Shown here: positions 13,724 through 19,836 of the stretch, piece by piece
Layout: the number at the start of each line of letters is the position of its first letter
Position numbering within the stretch: the first letter of the stretch is position 1
IMG/VR virus record: IMGVR_UViG_3300006793_000133
Coordinates: 1 to 32,550 of that record
Origin: a virus
Length of the DNA: 32,550 bases
Direction: 5' to 3' (one strand)
Notes under the pieces: model-generated
Databases searched by the model: none
What the model saw: the letters and a program-made list of their open reading frames with translations, nothing else
Told to the model about the DNA's origin: nothing
Made by a program: the position numbers and the translations under genes

Positions 13724-13878
13724 TTTCCACCTGTTTCGTAGTTTAGTTGATCATCTTGTTGCTTTAGAGTAGCACGTCTTACTCTATCATGAAGTTGCTT
13801 GAGTGCTTCAGTAACTTCGGGAGTTTCTTCCCACTCCCAAGTTTCACCACCTTTTCCAGTAAATTCTTTTTTAGTCAT
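13720..13878 (-). CDS. small hypothetical protein (52 aa)
   Basis: Translated from the gap: begins MTKKEFTGKGGETWEWEETP and ends LNYETGGK. It contains a Trp-rich acidic turn and a basic helix (LKQLHDRVRRATLKQ). Both ends form ATGA overlaps with the neighbours, strong evidence that it is real. Function unknown. Confidence 0.72.
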   Translation of the reverse strand: MTKKEFTGKGGETWEWEETPEVTEALKQLHDRVRRATLKQQDDQLNYETGGK

Positions 13879-14003
13879 GGATTTAAAGTTTTGTAGACGG
13901 CAGAGATGCTCATGTGTCCGTGAATGTATCCTGCAAGGATTATAGCAAAGACAGACAGAAATATCAAGCCCGTTGCGATTAGGTTAGGCAACGGTGAGAT
14001 CAT
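13875..14003 (-). CDS. single-helix membrane peptide (42 aa)
   Basis: From ATG 14003 (MISPLPNLIATGLIFLSVFA). Residues about 8-26 are one transmembrane helix, followed by GYIHGHMSIS. Two longer starts (14063, 14093) would extend deeper into the upstream gene; the shorter one overlaps it by only 20 bases. Likely an inner-membrane peptide; function unknown. Confidence 0.6.
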   Translation of the reverse strand: MISPLPNLIATGLIFLSVFAIILAGYIHGHMSISAVYKTLNP

Positions 14004-14232
14004 TAATTGTGTATTTGTTTTTTCTGAGTTTGTATCGTTTGATGTGTGCTTGTCTGTGTTCATTACAATCAAAATGGCAGATTCGATCTTCATTTCCGTC
14101 CCTATACTCTAAACGATAAGGGAATGCTTTGAATGGATGCATTTCTTCAGGAGTTAGTTTCTTTTTCTTGGGAGTTTTTGTTGAACTCTTTGCCTTTGCT
14201 TTTTTAGTTGTAGTAGTCTTCTTTGCTGCCAC
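13984..14232 (-). CDS. basic protein with Lys/Thr-rich N-terminal tail (82 aa), GTG start
   Basis: Residues 1-27 are nearly all Lys, Thr, Ala, Ser and Pro (AAKKTTTTKKAKAKSSTKTP), like a histone H1 or ribosomal-protein tail. A globular domain follows, with C52 and C56 separated by HFD and nearby His (CHFDCNEHRQAH). The start is GTG, with AAAGGA upstream. The tail suggests binding to nucleic acid, and the Cys/His group may bind zinc. Both are inference. Confidence 0.7.
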   Translation of the reverse strand: MAAKKTTTTKKAKAKSSTKTPKKKKLTPEEMHPFKAFPYRLEYRDGNEDRICHFDCNEHRQAHIKRYKLRKNKYTINDLTVA

Positions 14233-14234
14233 AA

Positions 14235-14450
14235 TTACTTGAATCCTTTGCCATTGTTTTTCTGGTCTAAAACTTCAATATGTGATAAAAATAGACCACG
14301 ATTCCACCATATTTCTTGAACTGTTTGCCAGTTATCTACTACAATGGATTCACCATTTTTACCGATAATTTTGTAGTTGTGTCGATCATATAGACCGTCA
14401 GATGTTTCAGTAAAATACTGAGGATCTTCAGGAGAAATTGTTTGTGTCAT
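14235..14450 (-). CDS. small hypothetical protein (71 aa)
   Basis: From ATG 14450 (MTQTISPEDPQYFTETSDG); the frame is open 12 codons further inside the upstream gene. The middle has a beta-hairpin (YKIIGKNGESIVVDNW), then a Trp-rich helix (QEIWWNRGLFL). Function unknown. Confidence 0.68.
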   Translation of the reverse strand: MTQTISPEDPQYFTETSDGLYDRHNYKIIGKNGESIVVDNWQTVQEIWWNRGLFLSHIEVLDQKNNGKGFK

Positions 14451-14601
14451 TTTTACGTGAGTCTTCCATGGCAAGTAAAGTTTCATAAGGAATCCATGCG
14501 GGTGGTTCGTTTTTGAATTGAACCTGAACTTCCTTAATAGTTTTTTCTAGAGATTTGGAATAAGTTGTCCTAGTGTTTTTGACGGAGGATAGCGGATTCA
14601 T
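14428..14601 (-). CDS. small hypothetical protein (57 aa)
   Basis: Begins MNPLSSVKNTRTTYSKSLEK and ends SRKNDTNNFS. A second ATG one codon earlier (14604) is equally possible, since AGGAAAGGAA precedes both. A basic helix is followed by PPAWIPYETLLAMED. The start overlaps the upstream stop. Function unknown. Confidence 0.68.
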   Translation of the reverse strand: MNPLSSVKNTRTTYSKSLEKTIKEVQVQFKNEPPAWIPYETLLAMEDSRKNDTNNFS

Positions 14602-14744
14602 CATTTCCTTTCCTCATGCCCGTATTCTATCACATATTTCTTGTGTTGGGTGTTTTTATCGCCATATTCATAGCATTGATAATTTTTCAGAGTTCCACCA
14701 AGTTGTTTGGCTACAATTTTTAAAAGTTTTTCTGTATCACTCAT
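14601..14744 (-). CDS. small hypothetical protein (47 aa)
   Basis: Begins MSDTEKLLKIVAKQLGGTL and ends YVIEYGHEERK. A helix is followed by a strand pair. It overlaps the Gnd-like gene by ATGA and the next gene at its stop, so it fits a continuous operon. Function unknown. Confidence 0.68.
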   Translation of the reverse strand: MSDTEKLLKIVAKQLGGTLKNYQCYEYGDKNTQHKKYVIEYGHEERK

Positions 14745-15211
14745 TTAACATTACCTGGTGATAAACTTTGAAAGATTTTAGAACAAGAATTAATAGCATA
14801 AGGTGCTCCATATACACCAGAGAAGATATATGAAATTCCCAACTTGGAGCAATACTTCTCAAGTTCCTGACATTTTGTTATGTCAGTATTACTATAATCA
14901 ATGATAATATCACCCTCTTCAAGTAAAGGTAGTAACTCATCAAGTGTGTCTTCTACCTTTACTTCTGGAAGTGTAATCTGAAAAATTCCAGGAATTCTAC
15001 CAGCACTAGTGTATTGCTTACTATCAGATTTAACTGCTCGAACAAGATACTCTAATGAAGTTACACATCCACTAATATATCCTGCTTCATATTGTCCACA
15101 GGCATTCTCATAATTAGTGCTACTGTAACCCCAGACTTCAATACCTTTTTCAATCATACGGCGAGACATACCCTCACCAGTACGACCTAACCCAATCATT
15201 CCTACTTTCAT
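14741..15211 (-). CDS. gnd: 6-phosphogluconate dehydrogenase-like protein, NAD(P)-binding domain only
   Basis: 156 residues from ATG 15211. The N-terminal Rossmann fold is clear: MKVGMIGLGRTGEGMSRRM with G7-L-G9-x-x-G12, then a strand ending WGYSST (residues 27-32) and EGDIIIDYSNT (about 100-110), as in 6PGDH and related beta-hydroxyacid dehydrogenases. The usual SGG loop reads SGVYGAPY. The protein stops soon after, so the all-helical C-terminal domain with the catalytic Lys is missing. A complete phage or bacterial enzyme is about 300-480 residues. It may be a degenerate auxiliary metabolic gene, a regulator or a subunit. The stop overlaps the next gene by ATGA, so the short form is not a simple assembly break. 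Confidence 0.75.
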   Translation of the reverse strand: MKVGMIGLGRTGEGMSRRMIEKGIEVWGYSSTNYENACGQYEAGYISGCVTSLEYLVRAVKSDSKQYTSAGRIPGIFQITLPEVKVEDTLDELLPLLEEGDIIIDYSNTDITKCQELEKYCSKLGISYIFSGVYGAPYAINSCSKIFQSLSPGNVK

Positions 15212-15259
15212 AATTACTTGAAAACCTCCACTATTTAAACACAAAATATGTAGTATGTC

Positions 15260-15493
15260 TCAGGAATGTTTTTGAAAACACACAGAGTTAAACCATCCTT
15301 CAATTCCTTCTAATCTCAACTTAGTGTGTTGCGAATGAACTTCTATATTTACAACTTTATATTTTCTACCAATAATACACATATAAGGATAATCATTATT
15401 ACCCCAGTTAATCTGTTCTTTAGTACATCCCAAATATTCTACCGTATCTCCAGATTTTGGACCAAAATAGGCATGTATTACATTATTCTTCAT
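15260..15493 (-). CDS. hypothetical protein (77 aa)
   Basis: Begins MKNNVIHAYFGPKSGDTVEY. It is strand-rich, with a small-barrel look (GDTVEYLG ... YKVVNIEVHS ... TKLRLEGIEGWF), as seen in SH3-like phage proteins. The end is 48 bases before the Gnd-like gene. The start overlaps the upstream gene by 11 bases. Function unknown. Confidence 0.68.
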   Translation of the reverse strand: MKNNVIHAYFGPKSGDTVEYLGCTKEQINWGNNDYPYMCIIGRKYKVVNIEVHSQHTKLRLEGIEGWFNSVCFQKHS

Positions 15494-15692
15494 TAATTTT
15501 TGATGATATTATTTTTTCTAATTCATTTACTTTGATAAACTCTTCGTATGCTTTCTCAGATCTTTCAATGAGAATACTAAGTATATCACCAACAATTATG
15601 CTATTATCAATAGAATCATCAAGATACTTATCAAGTGCTTCTTTTAAATACCGTTTTCTATGCCACTCAAATGAGTATGGTTTGTAGTCCAT
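15483..15692 (-). CDS. small helical hypothetical protein (69 aa)
   Basis: Begins MDYKPYSFEWHRKRYLKEAL and is almost wholly helical and charged. It is the first gene of a unit that starts at the extended -10 promoter 15717-15725 and runs toward the Gnd-like gene. Function unknown. Confidence 0.68.
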   Translation of the reverse strand: MDYKPYSFEWHRKRYLKEALDKYLDDSIDNSIIVGDILSILIERSEKAYEEFIKVNELEKIISSKINEE

Positions 15693-15716
15693 AATAGAGG
15701 TTTTTATTATGATGAT

Positions 15717-15725
15717 ATTATAGCA
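15717..15725 (-). promoter_or_regulatory. extended -10 promoter (TGCTATAAT)
   Basis: TGCTATAAT directly after the TAG of the upstream gene and about 25 bases before the ATG at 15692. It could transcribe the Gnd-like gene and the downstream small genes. No clear -35. Confidence 0.6.
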
Positions 15726-15887
15726 CTATGGGTTTCTAGGGTCAATGCCCAAATCATTAAGATATTCTATCCACCAATCTTGGTCTTTGATAAATCTCCA
15801 ATTAGGAACTTCTTGACCACGTTCTATAACATAATATTCATAGAGAGCATCATCGATAGTCTGTGCGATCTGTAAATTCTTCTTCAT
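15726..15887 (-). CDS. small hypothetical protein (53 aa)
   Basis: From ATG 15887 (MKKNLQIAQTIDDALYEYYV); longer starts overlap the membrane-protein gene more deeply. A helix is followed by a Trp-rich acidic segment (WRFIKDQDWWIEYLNDLG). It ends right at the next promoter. Function unknown; start uncertain. Confidence 0.62.
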   Translation of the reverse strand: MKKNLQIAQTIDDALYEYYVIERGQEVPNWRFIKDQDWWIEYLNDLGIDPRNP

Positions 15888-16059
15888 CTTCGTCAACATC
15901 TGCATATGCATTATCCACGAAGGGTCCTCGTTTTCGTAAATGTTCTTTTCCGACATAAGAGTTTTCTGAATTTACTGCAGATACCCACACCGCAAGTTTC
16001 ATTACAATAAAAATTAAAACCAGTGGTGTGAAGCAACCGATTAAAATTACTGGATTCAT
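15850..16059 (-). CDS. single-helix membrane protein with acidic tail (69 aa)
   Basis: Begins MNPVILIGCFTPLVLIFIVM; residues about 4-30 are one transmembrane helix. The tail is polar and becomes very acidic (ADVDEDEEEF). The start overlaps the glutaredoxin-like gene by ATGA. Function unknown. Confidence 0.68.
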   Translation of the reverse strand: MNPVILIGCFTPLVLIFIVMKLAVWVSAVNSENSYVGKEHLRKRGPFVDNAYADVDEDEEEFTDRTDYR

Positions 16060-16292
16060 AATAGTTTATTCTCTTGAAAGTAATGCAATGTATCTTTAAG
16101 GCCACCAATATGTTTATATCCAATAGCAACTTGAGGATATTCGGCACCTTCACCGAACTCAGAAACAAATGCTCTCTGGGTAAAATGATTATTTAATTTA
16201 TATTCTTGTATCTGACTATCAAGTTTTTCCAAAAGCATTCTAGCGCGTTCGCATTCTTGACTTCCGTTTGTATATATTACTATTGAATTCAT
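16056..16292 (-). CDS. glutaredoxin-like protein with altered active site
   Basis: 78 residues with a thioredoxin/glutaredoxin fold: strand IVIYT, active-site loop S11-Q-E-C14, helix ERARMLLEK, a cis-Pro in Y52-P53-Q-V, and GG at 63-64 in HIGGLKD. In glutaredoxins the first residue of the CxxC site is the nucleophilic Cys; here it is Ser, and only the second Cys remains. Normal disulfide chemistry is therefore doubtful. A glutathione-binding or non-standard monothiol role is possible. It overlaps the membrane-protein gene by ATGA. Cyanophages commonly carry glutaredoxin-like genes. Confidence 0.82.
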   Translation of the reverse strand: MNSIVIYTNGSQECERARMLLEKLDSQIQEYKLNNHFTQRAFVSEFGEGAEYPQVAIGYKHIGGLKDTLHYFQENKLL

Positions 16293-16309
16293 TAGTTTTC
16301 CTATGTTAG

Positions 16310-16609
16310 TTACAGTGTTCTTTCTAATCTATTAGTCGCTTGATCTGGAAAGTCTCTAGGACGACTATCAGTGGCATTATCAGTCCTAGGTGAACCTTCA
16401 TTTGCTTTCATTGTATGTTGATAATTTGCTCTTGGATATCTGATACAAAATGGATCAGGCATCCAATAAGTTACCTGCCATTCTTGTTCTGGATTTAACT
16501 CAAGGTGCTTCTCTACTGTATGAGAAAAACTACCAAGTTGTATATATCCATCATGACTAATACATCTACCATTACCAATATCAACTAGGAATAGCATTTT
16601 ACTACTCAT
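16310..16609 (-). CDS. hypothetical protein (99 aa)
   Basis: Begins MSSKMLFLVDIGNGRCISHD. The first half is strand-rich. The middle has TYWMPDPFCIRYPR. The C-terminal third is polar and probably disordered (ANEGSPRTDNATDSRPRD). The start overlaps the upstream gene by ATGA. Function unknown. Confidence 0.65.
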   Translation of the reverse strand: MSSKMLFLVDIGNGRCISHDGYIQLGSFSHTVEKHLELNPEQEWQVTYWMPDPFCIRYPRANYQHTMKANEGSPRTDNATDSRPRDFPDQATNRLERTL

Positions 16610-16737
16610 AGTATTTGTTGCTCTGGGTTAAGATTTTTCGCAAATTGGATAGGATCCTTTTCTGACTTATGTACCCAATGATAGCGCATCATCTCGAAAA
16701 TAGGATCCCACATGGTGATACAAACAAAATCAGTCAC
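16606..16737 (-). CDS. small hypothetical protein (43 aa), GTG start
   Basis: Begins (GTG)TDFVCITMWDPIFEMMRYH and ends LNPEQQIL. GGAGG at 16742-16746, four bases before the GTG, fixes the start inside the end of the upstream gene. An ATG at 16713 would give only 35 residues. A Trp/Met-rich helix is visible. Function unknown. Confidence 0.65.
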   Translation of the reverse strand: MTDFVCITMWDPIFEMMRYHWVHKSEKDPIQFAKNLNPEQQIL

Positions 16738-17044
16738 GTTGCCTCCAATCATCAGGTTTATCTTGCTGAAACCAATTCTTAATATCATCAGCATCAGTGA
16801 ATCCCGTTTTATGATTGGATGGATCGGGATCTCCTAAACCCATCCTATTCAGAAAATCATCTGTACTGCCCTCTTCAATCTGTTGAGAAGATTGCCTTCT
16901 TGCTTGTTGTAACCAATCACGAGCAGTAGTATGACTTTTTGCAAGTTTTTCTGCCCAGATCATGTCATCTAGTTTTACCTCTTCACCATTGGCAATACAT
17001 TTGCATATGAATTCCAGTCGTAGCCGATATTGAGTGGATAACAT
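16730..17044 (-). CDS. conserved helical hypothetical protein (104 aa)
   Basis: Begins MLSTQYRLRLEFICKCIANG. Residues 1-55 look like a compact helical domain (EEVKLDDMIWAEKLAKSH ... ARDWLQQARRQ). The rest is acidic and Asp-rich, ending in a basic Arg cluster. It has the look of a conserved cyanophage protein. Function unknown. Confidence 0.72.
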   Translation of the reverse strand: MLSTQYRLRLEFICKCIANGEEVKLDDMIWAEKLAKSHTTARDWLQQARRQSSQQIEEGSTDDFLNRMGLGDPDPSNHKTGFTDADDIKNWFQQDKPDDWRQRD

Positions 17045-17048
17045 AACG

Positions 17049-17294
17049 TTATGCTTCGTTACTTTTATTTATTTTTTCAATCAATCGTTCTGAAAGTTTT
17101 AAAGAACGACGATATATTAGATATTTTACCACAGGATTCCTAGGATTGTTAGTCAACCACCAAATCTGGCGTCTAAAATATACTTTTGCTAACTTTACGG
17201 TATAATAAAAAAAAGCAGCAGCACTTTCATCTGTTAAGATGAAGTATGCTACCACTGCAAATATTCCAAAGAATAACATGTATGATGAATTCAT
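17049..17294 (-). CDS. membrane protein (81 aa)
   Basis: Begins MNSSYMLFFGIFAVVAYFIL. Residues about 6-21 form a transmembrane helix, with a second hydrophobic stretch near 24-37 (SAAAFFYYTVKLAKV). A basic cytoplasmic-type tail rich in Arg and Lys follows. Both ends abut neighbours. Function unknown. Confidence 0.7.
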   Translation of the reverse strand: MNSSYMLFFGIFAVVAYFILTDESAAAFFYYTVKLAKVYFRRQIWWLTNNPRNPVVKYLIYRRSLKLSERLIEKINKSNEA

Positions 17295-17470
17295 TTAAAA
17301 TTATTATCTCTGCGTTCATCCAAATATTTTACAACTTCTTTTCGCCATTCCATCAACTCATTATAGCACTCTTGATTATGAGCACATGCTCTGAGTTTGC
17401 TGTCAGGTTTTAATACACTTTCATAAAAAATGTAGAATGCATCTTTTCTTTTTAATTGTTTGTTTGTCAT
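17291..17470 (-). CDS. small basic hypothetical protein (59 aa)
   Basis: Begins MTNKQLKRKDAFYIFYESVL and ends LDERRDNNFK. It is helical and basic, with Cys at 29 and 35. It fills the gap between neighbours exactly, with ATGA overlaps at both ends. Function unknown. Confidence 0.72.
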   Translation of the reverse strand: MTNKQLKRKDAFYIFYESVLKPDSKLRACAHNQECYNELMEWRKEVVKYLDERRDNNFK

Positions 17471-17709
17471 TTTAGTTTTTTCTTAGATGACTTTTGTTTA
17501 GCAGTTTTTATTTGATTGTTAATAAAATCTACAGATTGTTTGTATGTATTCATCACCTTTATTTGGTTACCATTATGTATAACCATGAACTTCTTACCAA
17601 AAGGAACCGCAGCCCACATGCCATCTTTAGTGCAATACCCCAAAGGATTGCCAGGATTTGGTTTAAGAATTCCTGGTCTAGGAATAAATGGTTTTAAAAA
17701 CTTATCCAT
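17467..17709 (-). CDS. hypothetical protein (80 aa)
   Basis: From ATG 17709 (MDKFLKPFIPRPGILKPNPG), overlapping the upstream stop by eight bases (ATGGATAA). A Pro-rich start leads into YCTKDGMWAAVPFGKKFMVI (about 26-45) and a helical, Lys-rich end. Looks like a conserved cyanophage protein; function unknown. Confidence 0.72.
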   Translation of the reverse strand: MDKFLKPFIPRPGILKPNPGNPLGYCTKDGMWAAVPFGKKFMVIHNGNQIKVMNTYKQSVDFINNQIKTAKQKSSKKKLK

Positions 17710-18115
17710 CAAGTGCTCCTAGAATTAGAATTAATATAAAGAATCCAAGTATACCACCAACAAGAAGTTGTGGTGAGAGGAATGGAATAAAAGAAAATAT
17801 AGAAACAATCCACTGCCAAAAACTAACAAAGAATGTAGAAACAATCTTCCATACTTCGATAGCAAGAATAACACCACCACCTAAAACTGCAAGTGCAAAA
17901 ATTCCGCCAGAACTTCCAGATCTTGATGCAGAATATCTTTCAGATTCATCAGAAGAAGAACATGAAACAGGATTACAATTGTTTACACTTTTTGCACCGT
18001 ACATTGATTTAACTTGTGCAATCGCAGCATCGCGAGTGATACTAGGAGTATCAAATTCAACGTATTCAAGTCTATTATCAACGGTGGTGATATAAGCACC
18101 CCAACGATGAGACAT
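17702..18115 (-). CDS. membrane protein with N-terminal soluble domain (137 aa)
   Basis: Begins MSHRWGAYITTVDNRLEYVE. Residues 1-45 are a small soluble domain, followed by a Ser-rich linker with C47 and C52. Hydrophobic segments at about 71-88, 91-112 and 116-133 suggest two or three membrane helices. It is the first gene of a unit driven by the extended -10 promoter 18142-18150. Function unknown. Confidence 0.72.
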   Translation of the reverse strand: MSHRWGAYITTVDNRLEYVEFDTPSITRDAAIAQVKSMYGAKSVNNCNPVSCSSSDESERYSASRSGSSGGIFALAVLGGGVILAIEVWKIVSTFFVSFWQWIVSIFSFIPFLSPQLLVGGILGFFILILILGALDG

Positions 18116-18141
18116 GATGGTGTTCCCCTGATTACTTTAAT

Positions 18142-18150
18142 ATTATAGCA
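18142..18150 (-). promoter_or_regulatory. extended -10 promoter (TGCTATAAT)
   Basis: TGCTATAAT about 26 bases before the ATG at 18115, directly after a hairpin at 18156-18172. No -35 box seen. Confidence 0.6.
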
Positions 18151-18155
18151 GAGTG

Positions 18156-18172
18156 GAGCAGGGTTTCTGCTC
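18156..18172 (-). terminator. hairpin after the helicase gene
   Basis: GAGCAG / CTGCTC stem (6 bp) with a 5-base loop, 14 bases after the helicase stop and just before the next promoter. No T run, so it may be a weak terminator or a transcript-end hairpin. Confidence 0.45.
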
Positions 18173-18186
18173 ATAATGTGACAGTT

Positions 18187-19362
18187 CTACTTCCGCACTA
18201 CGGAAATCGCTGGCTCTCCTTGCTGAAACACTGTATCAACCACTGCCTGAACGCTCCTAGCAGTGCTGATACCCACCTTATCAAACACTGGAACACATAC
18301 CAATCCAAACGTCTTCTCAGCGCCTCCTAGGCGGATCACACGCCCAATGCTCTGGGAAATACCGATATAATCCATATTCCGCATGAATAGAACTGCCTCC
18401 AGTCCCTTGACGTTGATGCCTTCAGATAGAATAGAGTGGTGCATCACAACAAAACGAGTGCTATCTGAACCCCACTGATTAAGAGTCTTAAAGAATACCT
18501 CACGGGACACTTTCTTGCCATTGATGATAGCACCAGTTTTGCTGGTAATATACATCCAGTTGTAACCACGCTCATACAACTGCTGACAAAAATCAGATTG
18601 AGTCACAAGACGCACAATCTGCTTGGTAGAACGTGCTGCAATTAGAATCTTATTGAGTGAGTTGGCATCAATAGTATCAAGCAGGTTCTTCTCATCAGAT
18701 TGCTTGAAATCACCCTGAGGAAGTTGCTGAACCACAACCTTAGGAGGAAGAATGTAACCTTCCTCAACCAGTTTAGGTGCAGGAATATTACAGATAACCT
18801 GTCCATAAACCTCAGGATCATTCATTCCTGGTTTGAAAACAGTCAGAGAATGCTTAGGAGTTGCTGTGAAGAAATAGCAACGATCAGCATCATTACTGAA
18901 GAACTCAGTCGCAGGAAAGAAGTTACGTTGAACTGAGTTATGTGCCTCATCAAAGTAAATGCAATTTACCTCAATGTCTGCCTCTTGAATGCGATGTAGG
19001 GAGTGATATGTGGTGAAGATGATGACATTCTCACCAGCAGTTCTTGCAGTGTTGTTAAACAGTGCAATCTGCTCTGGTTTGGTGCTACTGAAATACTCAA
19101 TCTCACCACTATGAACATGCATTACGTGAGTGTGAGTATTATCAATCACCTCAAGAAACTCTTTGCAGAGTTGTTCTGCTAGAAGAATGCGGGGAGCAAC
19201 AACAACAATAGTAGAACCGTTATCAATATACTTTTGATTCTCAATAATATCATGTATCATGCACATGGTCTTACCACCACCAGTGGGGATGATAACCTGA
19301 CCTTTGTCATATGCCAGCATCGCATTCAGTGCTTTCTTCTGGTGTGGGCGAAGGGTGACCAA
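18187..19362 (-). CDS. superfamily 2 DEAH-box helicase (UvsW-like)
   Basis: 391 residues. The start is TTG, fixed by AGGAG at 19368-19372, five bases upstream. Motifs in order: Q-like RPHQ (5-8), Walker A P26TGGGKT32, Ia (VVAPRIL), DEAH at 138-141, III (FTATP), V (SILSEGINVKG) and VI (QSIGRVIRLG). The set is complete, so an active ATP-dependent DNA translocase is likely. T4 UvsW and the helicase domains of type I/III restriction enzymes share this layout. UvsW itself is longer (about 500 residues), so the name is only a comparison. It follows the two methyltransferase-like genes but has its own promoter and an upstream terminator, hence is separately expressed. Confidence 0.88.
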   Translation of the reverse strand: MVTLRPHQKKALNAMLAYDKGQVIIPTGGGKTMCMIHDIIENQKYIDNGSTIVVVAPRILLAEQLCKEFLEVIDNTHTHVMHVHSGEIEYFSSTKPEQIALFNNTARTAGENVIIFTTYHSLHRIQEADIEVNCIYFDEAHNSVQRNFFPATEFFSNDADRCYFFTATPKHSLTVFKPGMNDPEVYGQVICNIPAPKLVEEGYILPPKVVVQQLPQGDFKQSDEKNLLDTIDANSLNKILIAARSTKQIVRLVTQSDFCQQLYERGYNWMYITSKTGAIINGKKVSREVFFKTLNQWGSDSTRFVVMHHSILSEGINVKGLEAVLFMRNMDYIGISQSIGRVIRLGGAEKTFGLVCVPVFDKVGISTARSVQAVVDTVFQQGEPAISVVRK

Positions 19363-19387
19363 GTGCTCTCCTGTCCTGTATGAACAT

Positions 19388-19396
19388 ATTATAGCA
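19388..19396 (-). promoter_or_regulatory. extended -10 promoter (TGCTATAAT) for the helicase
   Basis: TGCTATAAT 25 bases before the TTG start and directly after a terminator-like hairpin. No -35 box. Confidence 0.6.
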
Positions 19397-19398
19397 GA

Positions 19399-19420
19399 AA
19401 AGGGATCCCAAAGGAACCCC
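19399..19420 (-). terminator. terminator-like hairpin after the motif-I methyltransferase gene
   Basis: GGGGTTCC / GGGATCCC stem (8 pairs including wobble pairs), loop TTT, followed by four T on the minus strand. It lies about eight bases after the stop codon at 19429. Confidence 0.65.
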
Positions 19421-19428
19421 CTGTGCCA

Positions 19429-19836
19429 CTAGAAGAACTGTTCTACACCAACCGGTTCCCCAAAACCATAATCATATGTAAGAGCATCATGACACACATA
19501 ATGTGGGTGATCAATAGGAACACCAACTCTCTCACACATTTCTTTATGATTATCTTCCATCAATTCTACAGCATACAACATATTATCGAGAATGTGCTGT
19601 TCGGAATGATACTTAAGGAGTTCATTCTTGAGTGCAATAATAAAGTTACCCGAACCAGCAGAGTTATCCAAAAACTTTGATTCTGGATTCATTCTCTTCT
19701 CAATATCAATTATCTGAACCATTGCTTCACACATTTCCATTGGTGTGAATACTTCTTGAGTTTCAGCAATCCTTTCATCTGAACGCTCAATATTAGATCC
19801 AGTATCTTTATTATGTTGATTCTTATCAGTGCCCAT
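19429..19836 (-). CDS. N6-adenine methyltransferase N-terminal half (motifs X, I-III, no NPPY)
   Basis: 135 residues from ATG 19836. It shows motif X (TQEVFTPMEMCEAMV, about 26-40), SAM motif I FLDNSAGSGNF at 55-65, motif II (YAVEL, 88-92) and a motif III-like HDALTYDYGF at 117-126. In Eco57I-like gamma methylases NPPY comes soon after; here the protein ends within ten residues, without it. The upstream overlapping gene has NPPY but only a degraded motif I. The two may work as one split enzyme, or this one may be an inactive SAM-binding remnant. Longer in-frame starts lie inside the upstream gene. Confidence 0.8.
   Translation of the reverse strand: MGTDKNQHNKDTGSNIERSDERIAETQEVFTPMEMCEAMVQIIDIEKRMNPESKFLDNSAGSGNFIIALKNELLKYHSEQHILDNMLYAVELMEDNHKEMCERVGVPIDHPHYVCHDALTYDYGFGEPVGVEQFF

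Noticed and set aside
18187-19362. Naming the helicase uvsW outright
   Set aside because: The motif set fits UvsW-like SF2 helicases, but length and N-terminus differ, and a second helicase elsewhere in the genome cannot be excluded.
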